Of a stretch of 64,000 nt of DNA, positions 1-9,471 are shown piece by piece. The stretch comes from Casp-Chloro-G3 sp002816715 (GTDB lineage Bacteria; Chloroflexota; Dehalococcoidia; Lucifugimonadales; UBA3495). Each line of letters opens with the position of its first letter. Position 1 is the stretch's first letter. The DNA lies in NCBI GenBank assembly GCA_027623815.1, contig JAQBUV010000001.1, positions 1 to 64,000 on the forward strand, read 5' to 3'. The notes beneath the pieces were generated by a model that was not told the origin of the DNA, made no database searches, and worked only from the letters and a program-made list of their open reading frames with translations. The translations under genes were made by a program, and so were the position numbers.

Positions 1-496
1 GGACCTTCCAGCGGGAGACTATCTTAACTTGGCCCTTTCGCTGTCCTAACAATGGGGTCCACCTCAATTCCCATCACTTACGACAGCTGTGATTTAACCT
101 TTTCATGCACCGTGCTAGAAGGCGTAGATGTTCTGCTCCAAGCCCGGGGCTTCGCCACCCTGTACCAGAGTCCGATTGGTCGTGCATCATCCTACTAGGA
201 TGGAATAGTGTCATGACCATTGACGCTCTGGTGGAACGACGAGTCAAGCTGAAGTCACGGAGTCGGTAGAAAGTAGCTCGTTTACGCCTATATCGCATAT
301 TGCGGTTCTTTCAAGCTCCCCAACTCGCCCCACGGGCTTTGTAGTAAACTGCTCAGGGCAATTCCAACGCGGAAAAGCATTTCGTACGATGACAGAGTTT
401 TGATTATGGCTTTTTATGATATCCAAATCATCGATCATCTATGCCAACTATTTGCCCGCCAATCAAAGTGGGGAGGGAATTTTCGCTGACCACTAG
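1..496. other. Gap with no recognisable gene
   Basis: Both strands hold only short open frames without recognisable protein motifs or convincing ribosome binding sites. I see no tRNA, rRNA or long inverted repeat. The last part runs into the weak open frame described next, so the stretch may be decayed coding sequence. Confidence 0.4.
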
Positions 497-559
497 GTCG
501 CCGAACCCGGACCAATTACCGGAGTAGGAAAGGGTAGATTTTTGAGAGATCATCTTGTG

Positions 560-664
560 ATGGGCAATCCGAAAGGGCTCAAATCGGATGTAATGGGTGA
601 ACTGGCCAAGGACCTAGCTGTAGAGCCGGGGGAGTTGGTACCACGCAGACGGCTATCCTTATGA
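560..664 (+). CDS. Short ORF overlapping the permease start (possible gene stub)
   Basis: A 34-codon frame starts with ATG at 560 and stops with TGA at 662, overlapping the ATG of the TauE/SafE gene at 661 in an ATGA arrangement typical of translational coupling. The frame is open from 497 (after a TAG at 494), and the residues before the ATG also look protein-like (VAEPGPITGVGKG), so this may be the 3' end of a decayed upstream gene rather than a small gene. The family is not recognised. Confidence 0.3.
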   Translation: MGNPKGLKSDVMGELAKDLAVEPGELVPRRRLSL

Positions 665-1389
665 TTGACCCGCTGCCCATCGGCATCCTGATCCTGGCAG
701 CATTAGTGGGATTCACCATTGCGGGAGTGACCGGATTTGGCGGCGGGGTCATTCTAATTCCGGTGCTGATTTGGCTGGTTGGGCCCAAGGAGGCGGTTCC
801 CATCGTGAGTGTGGCTGCTTTCCTCGCGGCAATCTCCCGCCTTGGGTTAAGTTGGCGTCAAATCTGTTGGCCGGTTGTGGGTTGGATGGCCTTGGGAGTC
901 GTCCCTTTCAACGCCTTGGCCAGCTACTTGTTCGTCCTAGCGCCTCCGGCGGTCTTGACCAGGCTTCTCGGCGTGCTGATTCTGTTCATAGTGCTGTATA
1001 GGCATACACCTTGGGGAAGAACCAAGACCATCAGCGCCCGGAAATTCTTCTTCGTAGGGGCTGGCACAAGCATCATCGACGGATTCCTCGGGGCGCCCGG
1101 TCCGGTACGCGCACCGTTCCTCCTGGCTTACGGCCTCACTGGAGCAGCTTATGTGGGTACTTCCGCTATCTTGGTGTTGATCGGACAACTGCCGAAGATG
1201 GTCGTCTATGGCAGTAACGAGTTGCTGTCGAGCCGGGTGTTGGTGATCGGCGGTCTGCTGGGGATAATCGGGTTCTTGGCTTCCTACCTGGGAAGCTGGG
1301 TCGCGAAAAGAGCCTCTCCCAGAGTATTTGGTCTCCTGATTGAGACTATGGTGGTTGCCAGCGGCGCGCTGCTGATCATTCGAGGGTGA
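661..1389 (+). CDS. TauE/SafE family permease
   Basis: A 242-residue, almost wholly hydrophobic protein. The N-terminal motif GVTGFGGGVILIPVLIW is the signature of the TauE/SafE (former DUF81) family of putative anion exporters for sulfite, sulfoacetate or similar ions. Its second half carries the related GFLGAPGPVRAPFLLAYGL repeat, as expected for a two-repeat fold with about 7-8 membrane helices. Length is normal for the family. The substrate cannot be read from sequence. The ribosome binding site is weak, but the start overlaps a short upstream frame (ATGA), so coupled translation is possible. Confidence 0.85.
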   Translation: MIDPLPIGILILAALVGFTIAGVTGFGGGVILIPVLIWLVGPKEAVPIVSVAAFLAAISRLGLSWRQICWPVVGWMALGVVPFNALASYLFVLAPPAVLTRLLGVLILFIVLYRHTPWGRTKTISARKFFFVGAGTSIIDGFLGAPGPVRAPFLLAYGLTGAAYVGTSAILVLIGQLPKMVVYGSNELLSSRVLVIGGLLGIIGFLASYLGSWVAKRASPRVFGLLIETMVVASGALLIIRG

Positions 1390-1518
1390 GGCAGCCGATT
1401 CGGACCCGGCTATTCCCCATTACCCGATGCGTGCTTGGGGGTAACTTTGGACAAAAGTGGTGGTTCTTCCCAGAGCAGGGTGTTGCGGCACTACGAGAAC
1501 AACGATTTTTATCATTTT

Positions 1519-1856
1519 TATCTTTGTAAGGAAGCCCTGCGATCTCCAACTTACTGGCTCTGTTGCTTACGGGGACCATGTTCCGACAATTGGCCAAAGC
1601 GCCGACCCAGGTGCATATCGTGGGGATTCTACAGTGGAAGGGACTGGATATTGCCTCGGCCAGCTTGGTGTTCCCCTCCTGGCTGGGCATGAATGTACCA
1701 TCCAAGCTGTTCTTTGGGTTCGTCGGTGACCGGCTGCCCAAACCAGTGTGTCCCGGCGGCGGGATGCTGCTTTATGCCGCGTCCATGCTTCTGTTGATAT
1801 TCTGTATTGGGAATGCCTTGATGCTCCTCATCTCATTTGCCACGCAGTCGGGTTAA
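1519..1856 (+). pseudogene. MFS transporter relic, C-terminal half, frameshifted
   Basis: Two adjoining frames together read like the second half of a major facilitator transporter. One gives YLCKEALRSPTYWL (1519-1560), the usual central-loop and helix-7 start. The next frame, from about 1563, continues with QVHIVGILQWKGLD and the loop motif FFGFVGDRLPKP, then a hydrophobic helix to a stop at 1856. The first six helices are missing, and no good start or ribosome binding site precedes it. It is most simply a dead MFS gene with at least one frameshift. The family assignment rests on motif recognition. Confidence 0.55.
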
Positions 1857-2010
1857 TCAATGATAGGATGTTACTGGGCAGACACATGGTGGATAACTAT
1901 GTGGCAGACCTGATATTCTTCGGCCATCGACCTTAAATCGACATTTGGGGGCCACGGGTCGGTAGAAAGATGCGACCCTGGCCAAAATCTGCAACCCCAG
2001 GAGGCACAAA

Positions 2011-3189
2011 GTGATTGCTATATACCCAGAGGAACCAGAAGCTAAACGCCAAGCTTTATTGGAAGCCGTAGAGAGTTTGCGCGACGTATTCGTGGCAGGA
2101 TCAGAGGAAGCCGAAGAAATAGGCACTTTACCCCAGGCTACTGTAGACGCCATTGATGCCGCCGGACTGTTCGCCTACAAGTCTGCGCGGGTTCTCGGTG
2201 GCGCCCAAGCAGATGCTATGACTCAGTTGGAAGTGGTGGAAGCCGCCAGCCGCATCGACCCCGCAGCAGGCTGGTGCATCATGATTGGCTCTGGCACCCT
2301 CTCTGGCATGGCCGCCTTTCTCGGTGAAGAGGCTATCGACGAGATTTTCGTCGATGGCAGATTCCCCAGGGCCGCAGGCGCCGCGGCTCCGTCCGGCGAG
2401 GCCAAAGTCGTCGATGGCGGTTATCGTGTAACCGGCAAATGGGGGTTCGCCAGCGGAATAAGGCATTCCCACTACCTGGCTATGGGGGCCCTTGCTGTGG
2501 GCAGTCCGGATGGACCCAAACAAATCAGGGTAGTCGTACCCACGTCCCAAGCCAAGATCCACGATAACTGGGATGTCGTGGGCCTGCGGGGCACCGGCAG
2601 TTGCGACTTTTCATTGGATGACGTTTTTGTGCCTGAGCGGTTCACCTGGGGCGGGGCAGAATCCAAACCGTTACGCGGGGGGCCGAACTTTCTGTTGGGC
2701 CGCCCGGGAATGCAGACCACCGGACACTGTGGAGTTGCGCTTGGCATTGGACGCCGGGCGTTAGACGAGGTGACCGAACTGGCCAAAACCAAGAAACGAG
2801 GTTACCGGGGGACGGAAGCGCTCATTGCCGACCGTGGCTCATTCCAGAGATTCCTGGGGGAGTCGGACATGAGGCTGAAGGCGGCCAAACTCTTGTGCCT
2901 GGAGGTTATTGAAGAAGCATGGGACTTGGTGACCGAGGGAATCACACCGCCGCCGGAATTGCAGGCCCGGCTCAGAGCCTCAAGCACCTACAGCACCGAA
3001 GAAGCGTCCGATGTAGTATCCCAAGCGTTCCGTTTCGGGGGCGCGTCGGCCATGTTCACCTCCCATGTCTTGCAAAAATGTCTGCGGGACGTTCACGCCG
3101 CGGCTCAACACAACATGGTTAGCGACCGTGCTTATGAGAATCACGGCCAGTTCTTGTTGGGATTCCCCGACGCGAACCCCATGGGGTAG
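2011..3189 (+). CDS. Acyl-CoA dehydrogenase-fold flavoprotein (HsaA/DszC-like)
   Basis: A 392-residue protein with the acyl-CoA dehydrogenase fold, closest in style to group D flavin monooxygenases and the type-2 C-terminal domain family rather than true acyl-CoA dehydrogenases. Features are an N-terminal helical domain (IDAAGLFAYKSARVLGG), the middle beta-domain with VTGKWGFASGIRHSHY and DDVFVPERFTWGG, and a C-terminal helical domain ending near MVSDRAYENHGQ. Such enzymes use reduced flavin and O2 to hydroxylate phenols or heteroatoms; the substrate here is unknown. The start is GTG at 2011, chosen because AGGAGG lies at 1999-2004. It stands alone, convergent with the NHL gene downstream. 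Confidence 0.75.
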   Translation: MIAIYPEEPEAKRQALLEAVESLRDVFVAGSEEAEEIGTLPQATVDAIDAAGLFAYKSARVLGGAQADAMTQLEVVEAASRIDPAAGWCIMIGSGTLSGMAAFLGEEAIDEIFVDGRFPRAAGAAAPSGEAKVVDGGYRVTGKWGFASGIRHSHYLAMGALAVGSPDGPKQIRVVVPTSQAKIHDNWDVVGLRGTGSCDFSLDDVFVPERFTWGGAESKPLRGGPNFLLGRPGMQTTGHCGVALGIGRRALDEVTELAKTKKRGYRGTEALIADRGSFQRFLGESDMRLKAAKLLCLEVIEEAWDLVTEGITPPPELQARLRASSTYSTEEASDVVSQAFRFGGASAMFTSHVLQKCLRDVHAAAQHNMVSDRAYENHGQFLLGFPDANPMG

Positions 3190-3194
3190 CCCTT

Positions 3195-4916
3195 CTAGAC
3201 GGTTGTTTTGAACACTAATATCCTATGATTGCCTTGATCTGATACGTAGACGTTGCCCTCACCGTCTATCGCCAAACCCTGCGGCTGGCTGAACTCCCCA
3301 TCTCCGTTGCCATCGCTCCCCCATTTACGCAGGAATCTGCCCTGTCGATCAAAGACCTGGATTCTATTGTTGCCATATTCTGACACGTATACCTTGCCCT
3401 CAATGTCGATGGCCAGACCCTGGGGCCGGATGAACTCCCCGTCTCCGCTGCCGTTGATCCCCCACTTGCGCAGGAACCTGCCCTGTGAGTCGAAGACCTG
3501 GATCCGATCATTGCCATATTCTGACACGTAGACGTCGCCCTCATTGTCGATGGCCAACCCTTGGGGCTGGCTGAATTCCCCGTCTCCGCTGCCCCTGATC
3601 CCCCACTTGCGCAGGAATTTGCCCTGTGGATTGAACACCTGTATACGATCGTTGCCTTGATCTGATACGTAGACGTTGCCCTCACCGTCTATCGCCAGAC
3701 CCTGAGGCCGGATGAACTCCCCGTCTCCGCTGCCCCTGATCCCCCACTTGCGCAGGAACCTGCCCGATGGGTCGAAAACCTGTATCCGGTCATTGTCATA
3801 TTCTGATACATAGACGTTGTGCTCACCGTCTATCGCCAGACCCTGTGGCTGGCTGAACTCCCCGTCTCCGCTGCCCCTGATCCCCCACTTGCGCAGGAAC
3901 CTGCCCTGGGAGTCGAAGACCTGGATCCGATCGTTCCAATGATCTGACGCGTAGACGTTGCCCTCGGGGTCTATGCAAAGACCCTGGGGCGTCCTGAACT
4001 CACCGTCTCCGCCTCCCTCGCTCCCCCATTTGCGCAGGAATCTGCCCTGTGGGTCGAAGACCTGAATCCGATCATTGCCATATTCTGACACGTAGACGTT
4101 CCCCTCACCGTCTATCGCCAATCCCTGAGGCTGGCTGAACTCGCCGTCTTCGCTGCCCGTGACCCCCCACTTGCGCAGGAACCCGCCCTGTGGATCGAAG
4201 ACCTGTATCCTATGATTGCCTCGATCTGACGCGTAGACGTTGCCCGCACGGTCTATCCCCAGGCCCTGGGGCCAACTGAACTCCCCGTCTCCGCCCCCCT
4301 CGCTCCCCCACTCGCGCAGGAACCTGCCCTGTGAGTCGAAGGCCTGGATCCTATTATTGCCTTGATCTGACACGTAGACGTTGCCATCACGGTCTATGCC
4401 CAGACCCTGAGGCCACCGGAACTCCCCGTCTCCGCTGCCGGTGACCCCCCACTTGCGCAGGAATCTGCCCTGAGAATTGAAGACCTGTATACGATCATTG
4501 CCTCGATCTGACACGTAGACGTTACCATCACGGTCTATGCCCAGACCTTGGGGCCACCGGAACTCCCCGTCTCCGCTGCCGATAACGCCCCACTTGCGTA
4601 GGAACCTGCCCTGTGGGTCGAAGACCTGTACCCTATTATTGTCTCGATCTGACACGTAGACGTTACCCTCGGACCCTATGGCCAGATTCTGGGGCGTCTT
4701 GAACTCCCCATCTCCGCTGCCCGCGACCCCCCACTTGCGCAGGAACTTGCCCTGTGGATCGAAGACTTGCACCCTATTATTGCTACATTCCGACACGTAG
4801 ACGTTGCCGCCACGGTCTATGACCAGGCCCTGGGGCCACCGGAACTCCCCGTCTCCACCGCCCCTGGTACCCCACTTGCGCAGGAACTTGACATGAGGAC
4901 TGTAGACCGCGTTCAT
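3195..4916 (-). CDS. NHL-repeat protein with 12 near-identical repeats
   Basis: A 573-residue protein made almost entirely of twelve tandem NHL repeats of about 47 residues, each of the type PQGLAIDGEGNVYVSD, GNDRIQVFDPQG, RFLRKWG, SGDGEF. NHL repeats form beta-propeller blades, so twelve would suit two six-bladed propellers or one large one. No signal peptide, membrane helix or catalytic domain is visible; the N-terminus is only MNAVYSPHVK before the first repeat. Families like this act as binding scaffolds or lactonase/lyase-like enzymes. The repeats are very alike at DNA level too, implying recent expansion or gene conversion. ATG at 4916 follows GAGAGG about 11 bases upstream. Confidence 0.85.
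   Translation of the reverse strand: MNAVYSPHVKFLRKWGTRGGGDGEFRWPQGLVIDRGGNVYVSECSNNRVQVFDPQGKFLRKWGVAGSGDGEFKTPQNLAIGSEGNVYVSDRDNNRVQVFDPQGRFLRKWGVIGSGDGEFRWPQGLGIDRDGNVYVSDRGNDRIQVFNSQGRFLRKWGVTGSGDGEFRWPQGLGIDRDGNVYVSDQGNNRIQAFDSQGRFLREWGSEGGGDGEFSWPQGLGIDRAGNVYASDRGNHRIQVFDPQGGFLRKWGVTGSEDGEFSQPQGLAIDGEGNVYVSEYGNDRIQVFDPQGRFLRKWGSEGGGDGEFRTPQGLCIDPEGNVYASDHWNDRIQVFDSQGRFLRKWGIRGSGDGEFSQPQGLAIDGEHNVYVSEYDNDRIQVFDPSGRFLRKWGIRGSGDGEFIRPQGLAIDGEGNVYVSDQGNDRIQVFNPQGKFLRKWGIRGSGDGEFSQPQGLAIDNEGDVYVSEYGNDRIQVFDSQGRFLRKWGINGSGDGEFIRPQGLAIDIEGKVYVSEYGNNRIQVFDRQGRFLRKWGSDGNGDGEFSQPQGLAIDGEGNVYVSDQGNHRILVFKTTV
3201..4886 (-). repeat. Array of twelve 141-bp tandem repeats inside the NHL gene
   Basis: The coding sequence is a head-to-tail array of a 141-base unit (47 codons) repeated about twelve times. 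Landmarks on the plus strand are the recurrent words CCCCACTTGCGCAGGAA and TGACACGTAGACGTT. Units differ mainly at a few variable positions in the loop residues. Such arrays are prone to unequal recombination and to misassembly from short reads, so the copy number may vary. Confidence 0.85.
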
Positions 4917-4985
4917 CTCTGGCCGATCCTCTCTTCTGCTGTACGCTGTATCTGGCGGTCATTATCTTCTGACATCACTTGCTAA

Positions 4986-6065
4986 CTACCCCTCAATCCC
5001 GAGGAGTTTCGCCGCCGTGCCACCGAGAATCTTGATCCGTTCCTCGTCACTTAATCCGGGGATCGACATGACGTGGTCAACCGGGGAGGTGTTCCATGGG
5101 AAGGGGTAATCGGTCCCGAGGACCACGTGATCTATCCCCGCCTCGGCGATCAGGTGCCGCATGCCCTCGCCAGTGAACATGATCGAATCGAAATAAAGTT
5201 GGCCGCCTCGGATATATTCGGTCGGCTTCTTCTTCGGAAATTGCCCGACCCCATTGGGGAAGGTCGTTAGCACCGCGTCCGAGCGGTTGGCATAGGACGG
5301 CAGGAAACCCCCGCCGTGCGCCGCGCAAATCTTGAGGCCTGGAAAGCGGTCAAGCGTTCCTTCGAAGATCAAATGCGACAGTGCTATCGTAGTTTCGAGC
5401 GGGTTGCCAATCGTGTTCGTCAGCATACCATTCCCGGCCAACCGGCCACTCGATTCCAATTCGCGGGTGCCGAGGGGGTGCATGAAGACGAGCACGCCCA
5501 ACTCTTCACATTTGGCCCAGAACGGGTGGAATTTCGGGTTGGCGAGATCCTCACCGGCGACGCTGCCAGCAACGCCGACGCCGCGGAAGCCGAGCGTCTT
5601 GACTGCGTGCTCGAGCTGTTCAGCTGCGAGGTCGGGATATTGCAATGCTGCGGTCGCAAAGGCAACGAACCGATCCTGCTGCGAGGCGCAGAACTCGACC
5701 AGGGCCTCGTTCTGCACCCGGATCAGTTCGGCGACGGCATCGCGCTCAGCCCGGTACCAGTAGGGATTGATGCTGAGCGCCTGGACATCGACGCCCGATT
5801 GATCCATCTGCGCCAGACGGTCGCCGATATTGGACCACAGAAGACCCGGCGCTTCCAGTGAGTGATTAATCAGCCGCGCCGCCTCCGGGACGATGCAATG
5901 CGCATGGGTGTCAACAGTCTTGATTCGCTTGCCATTAATGACGACCTCGCGGCGGCCTTGGGTCTGCGCTTGGCCAGAGCCGCCGCCCCTACCAGCACTA
6001 CCGCCGATCTCACAGTCGACAAAGGCTAAACCTGGGCTGGTATTCATGCTTTCGCTAATAGGCAT
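4986..6065 (-). CDS. Amidohydrolase, ACMSD-like decarboxylase family
   Basis: A 359-residue metal-dependent TIM-barrel hydrolase of the amidohydrolase-2 group, which includes aminocarboxymuconate-semialdehyde decarboxylase and related aromatic-acid decarboxylases. Metal and active-site motifs appear in order: VDTHAHCIVPE (strand-1 HxH), VFMHPLGT, CAAHGGGFLP and VLGTDYPFPW (final Asp). The first 45 residues are an extra Gly-rich lead. ATG at 6065 follows GGGAGG, so this start is well supported, though a shorter native form is possible. The reaction is probably decarboxylation or hydrolysis of a small oxidised ring-derived acid; the exact substrate is unknown. Confidence 0.8.
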   Translation of the reverse strand: MPISESMNTSPGLAFVDCEIGGSAGRGGGSGQAQTQGRREVVINGKRIKTVDTHAHCIVPEAARLINHSLEAPGLLWSNIGDRLAQMDQSGVDVQALSINPYWYRAERDAVAELIRVQNEALVEFCASQQDRFVAFATAALQYPDLAAEQLEHAVKTLGFRGVGVAGSVAGEDLANPKFHPFWAKCEELGVLVFMHPLGTRELESSGRLAGNGMLTNTIGNPLETTIALSHLIFEGTLDRFPGLKICAAHGGGFLPSYANRSDAVLTTFPNGVGQFPKKKPTEYIRGGQLYFDSIMFTGEGMRHLIAEAGIDHVVLGTDYPFPWNTSPVDHVMSIPGLSDEERIKILGGTAAKLLGIEG

Positions 6066-6262
6066 TTTCGTTCCTCCCGTTCTTATGATTGTTGTCGCTA
6101 CTTATAAGAGTTGTCAAACATTCTCTATCTGGGTCAGGATCGTTGGGATTTCGACGGCTGAACTCATTGTCTTGGGGGTTGTTGGAAGGCGGTCCGAGCA
6201 TGGACTAGCTTAACGGGATAGCGGTTCACCTGAAGTGCCAGGGCTTTGCTGGTTGGCATTCT

Positions 6263-8179
6263 CTATTTTGAAAGTCTGCTGTTTTCGCCATCTAGCCGGA
6301 GTTGTTCCAATTCTTCCCAACGGGCGTAGGCCTCAGCCAAAAGCCTTTTCAGTTCATCTAGCCGATCATTCGTGGCAACAATGTCGGCCCTGTCCTTTTT
6401 GTAGTGTTCTGGATCTCCCATGGGCTGAAACAACTCCTGCTGTTCCTTTTCATGGGACTCAATAGTCTGGGGCAATGCATCCAGTTCCTTTTGCTGGCTG
6501 AACCCAAATTTAAGCCTTGCCCTGGGTGCCTGAGCCAGTGAGGCACTTTGTTTGATGGCAGACGCCCTGATCGGTTTTGCTTCCTGAGGGCGCTGACGCA
6601 GCCAGTCATCATAGCCACCCACGTACTCTTTCACAACGGAGCCGCCTTCAAAAACGACGGTGCTAGTCACGATGTTGTTGATGAACGTCCTATCATGGCT
6701 GACGAGGAGAATAGTTCCTGTGTAGTTAATCAAGAGGTCTTCAAGGAGGTCAAGGGTTTCAATATCAAGGTCGTTGGTGGGTTCATCCAGCACCAGGAGA
6801 TTGGAAGGCTGCGTGAAGAGACGGGCCAGCATGAGGCGTTTGCGCTCCCCACCGGAAAATACGGAAACAAGCGAGCGAGCTTGATCTGAAGAAAAGAGAA
6901 AATCGCGCAGATAGCCGATTATGTGACGAGTTTTTCCGTTAACGGTAACTGTATCATTGCCCTCGCAGACGTTTTCTATGGCGGTCTTGTTTTCGTCCAA
7001 TTGCTCAAGGAGTTGGTCGGAGTAGCTGATTTGTAAATTAGTGCCGAGGCGGATTGTTCCAGTAACCGGACTGAGCATGCCAAGAAGAAGGCGCAAGAGG
7101 GTTGTCTTGCCGCTGCCGTTAGGGCCCAGAATGCCAATCCTATCTCCCTTAAGAATCGTGGTGGAGAAACTTGAGATTACCTGTGTATCGCCATAGTTAA
7201 AGCCAATATCGTCTGCCTTTGCCACCAATGTTCCAGAGCGCTCGGCCTCCTGGGCTTCCATCTTCACCTTCCCGGGCCGGTCCCGTCTGGAGCTGCGTAT
7301 TTCGCGCATTCCTTCCAGTTCCCTCACGCGGCCCTCGTTGCGCGTCCGCCTCGCTTTGATACCACCTCGAACCCAATGTTCTTCCTGTTGCAGCTTCCGA
7401 TCAAACAGAGCGTTCTTGGTCTCTTCTGCCTCGTGATCGGCGTTTCGCCGTACCAGGAATGTCTCATAGTCGCAGGTCTGATCAAAAAGCCTGCCCCGAT
7501 CTATTTCCACAATGCGGGTAGCGATTCTCTGCAAGAACATTCGGTCGTGGGTCACGAAGATCAAGGCACCCGTAAACCGAACCATCATTAGTTCCAGTTC
7601 CCTGATGGAATCAATATCCATGTGGTTGGTCGGTTCATCAAGTAGGAGGATATCCGGCTCACTAACCAGGGCCCTCTTCAAGAGCACTTGACGTTTTAGG
7701 CCGGCGGAAAGAGAATTGAAAGTGTGGCCAGCATCCACCCCAAGTTGCGAGAGACTTTTGCTGATCTGTTCCCTTTTGTACCACACTCCTTCCATATCAA
7801 GGTTTTGGTAAATGCCGTCCAATTCTTCCTGTAGTGGCGGCGCGCCTTCATCTAGCAACCTGGCGCTTGGGGGTGGGTTCAGTGCGATCAGGTCAAGGTA
7901 TTCTCTGCTTCCGCTGGCAACTACATCAAACACGGTTCCGGGTAAATCATTGGGCACCTCTTGGGAAAGATAGGCGAAGTGGACGCCCTTTTGAACTGAA
8001 ATCACGCCGGAGTCTGGTTTGACGCTGCCCTCTATCAGCCGCAGCAGCGTTGATTTCCCCGACCCGTTCCTGCCTACCAGGCCAACCTTTTCTCCTCGCT
8101 CGATAGTTAAGTTGACCCCGTCAAAAAGTAGGACGCCAATAAAAGAAAGGGATATTCCTTGCATACTTATGAAGGCCAT
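6263..8179 (-). CDS. uup: ABC-F family ATPase (Uup type)
   Basis: A 638-residue soluble protein with two ABC ATPase domains and no membrane segments. Domain 1 has Walker A GRNGSGKST near residue 37 and Walker B DILLLDEPTNHMD. Domain 2 has Walker A GPNGSGKTT, signature FSGGERKRLMLARL and Walker B LLVLDEPTNDLD. The signature of domain 1 is degenerate (LSAGLKRQ). A charged linker joins the domains, and the last 80 residues are a coiled-coil like the C-terminal DNA-binding domain of Uup. Length equals E. coli Uup (635). ABC-F proteins act on ribosomes; Uup influences ribosome function and transposon excision. Ribosome binding site is weak; an internal ATG five codons later is an alternative start. 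Confidence 0.85.
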   Translation of the reverse strand: MAFISMQGISLSFIGVLLFDGVNLTIERGEKVGLVGRNGSGKSTLLRLIEGSVKPDSGVISVQKGVHFAYLSQEVPNDLPGTVFDVVASGSREYLDLIALNPPPSARLLDEGAPPLQEELDGIYQNLDMEGVWYKREQISKSLSQLGVDAGHTFNSLSAGLKRQVLLKRALVSEPDILLLDEPTNHMDIDSIRELELMMVRFTGALIFVTHDRMFLQRIATRIVEIDRGRLFDQTCDYETFLVRRNADHEAEETKNALFDRKLQQEEHWVRGGIKARRTRNEGRVRELEGMREIRSSRRDRPGKVKMEAQEAERSGTLVAKADDIGFNYGDTQVISSFSTTILKGDRIGILGPNGSGKTTLLRLLLGMLSPVTGTIRLGTNLQISYSDQLLEQLDENKTAIENVCEGNDTVTVNGKTRHIIGYLRDFLFSSDQARSLVSVFSGGERKRLMLARLFTQPSNLLVLDEPTNDLDIETLDLLEDLLINYTGTILLVSHDRTFINNIVTSTVVFEGGSVVKEYVGGYDDWLRQRPQEAKPIRASAIKQSASLAQAPRARLKFGFSQQKELDALPQTIESHEKEQQELFQPMGDPEHYKKDRADIVATNDRLDELKRLLAEAYARWEELEQLRLDGENSRLSK

Positions 8180-8559
8180 ACCGGGAAGTTACCTCGCCAC
8201 CGCTATTTTCTTAACGCAACCCACTTGACCGCTGTCCAGCCGGACTCTCGTGCCCTGTCTCGAAGGGATATTTTGAAGGCGTGACAACCCTGCTTTGAAC
8301 AAATCCAAAACCAAGTCCCTCTGTAGGGCCAACCTCAACTACCGACGCCAGCTACCTGGGCGGGAACCCCAGTTTTCGTGAAATCGCCAAAGCAACTCGC
8401 CAAATCGTAGAAAGCTTCTGCCAATTCAAAGGCACTATTCGCCGATAGTGTTGCGTACAAAGAGTTGCGGTGAAAATTACCTACCCGGCCGGGGACACGC
8501 ACCCTGAGACGCGCAGGCCCGGCACTTCCAATGCCCTCAGCTATGGCACCAATCGGTCA
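8180..8559. other. Gap with no recognisable gene
   Basis: This lies between the start of the ABC-F gene and the 3' end of the SMP-30 gene, both on the minus strand. A plus-strand frame ending at about 8447 (containing NPSFREIAKATRQ) looks mildly protein-like but lacks a start, ribosome binding site and recognisable family. I see no terminator or structured RNA. Confidence 0.35.
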
Positions 8560-9471
8560 CTAGATTGCTCGCGGGATTGGAGTGCCAGGCGTCTTCATTC
8601 TCATGGTGAAAATGGAATGGCGGGCAGTAAAAAACATGGTCCGGTTATCCGGTCCTCCCCAGGCGCAATTGGCCGGAATCTCGGGGAGCCGGATGATACC
8701 AAGATGATTACCCTGAGCGTCGAAAACCCAGACTCCTGCCGGGCCAGTGCAGAACACCCGGCCTGCCACGTCTACTTTCATCCCATCAGGGACACCATCT
8801 TCCGCCGAGTGCATGTTGGCGAACAGCCGGCCATTATTGGTCGTACCGTCTGTGGCGACGTCATAGGCGTTAATAAATTGATGGGTGCAAACCTCACCCC
8901 GCTCTTTTTCCTGCTGGCATCCGTTATCCCTCCGAGTATTGGCCACATAAAGGGTTTGCTCATCTGGAGAAAAGGCCAAGCCGTTGGGATACATTGTATC
9001 CGTGACGACGGCGGTGACGGTTCCGTCGGGCGCGATACGATGCACACCGGCGAAGTCTATTTCGCGTTCCGCCAGCTCGACTCGCCCAGATGGATTGGTA
9101 AAGTAAAGGCTGCCGTTGGAATGCCCCACAATGTCGTTAGGGCGATGTAGTCGCTTCCCTTCCCACTTATCGGCCAAGACCGTGATACTGCCATCAGGTT
9201 CCATGCGGCTAATCTGTCGCGTTCCCATTTCACACATTACCAGCCTACCCTGGAGGTCCCAGGTCATGCCATTGGTCATCCCGCTGGGCTCACGGATAGT
9301 TTCCACCGGCCCACCGGGCCTAAGCCGACAAATAATGGCCGGTTCCCGAAACAAATCCACAAACAGCCAGTGACCATCTGGATGCCAGACTGGTCCTTCG
9401 GTGAACACAAAGCCGGTGCCTAGCTGTTCCGGTTGAGCGGATTCAATAACTTGGTCTAGTTGATCAGGCAT
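8560..9471 (-). CDS. SMP-30/gluconolactonase-like protein
   Basis: A 303-residue six-bladed propeller enzyme of the SMP-30/gluconolactonase/LRE family. The four metal-ligand motifs are visible in order: FTEGPVWHPDG (Glu), RPNDIVGHSNGS (Asn), YPNGLAFSPDEQ (Asn) and VPDGMKVDVAG (Asp). These enzymes hydrolyse sugar lactones or other cyclic esters with a divalent metal. The start at 9471 is preferred over an upstream ATG at 9531 because AAAGGA lies about 8 bases before it and the family begins here. One of three SMP-30 genes in the window. Confidence 0.85.
   Translation of the reverse strand: MPDQLDQVIESAQPEQLGTGFVFTEGPVWHPDGHWLFVDLFREPAIICRLRPGGPVETIREPSGMTNGMTWDLQGRLVMCEMGTRQISRMEPDGSITVLADKWEGKRLHRPNDIVGHSNGSLYFTNPSGRVELAEREIDFAGVHRIAPDGTVTAVVTDTMYPNGLAFSPDEQTLYVANTRRDNGCQQEKERGEVCTHQFINAYDVATDGTTNNGRLFANMHSAEDGVPDGMKVDVAGRVFCTGPAGVWVFDAQGNHLGIIRLPEIPANCAWGGPDNRTMFFTARHSIFTMRMKTPGTPIPRAI

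Noticed and set aside
3253..3685. Open frames within the NHL array on other frames, with repeated peptides
   Set aside because: They are shadows of the 141-bp coding repeat and carry no start signal.
3201..4886. CRISPR-like array
   Set aside because: The 141-bp units are translated NHL repeats without spacers, and no cas genes are near.
8470..9150. 226-codon plus-strand frame opposite the SMP-30 gene
   Set aside because: Antisense shadow of a well-supported gene; no family motif and no ribosome binding site.
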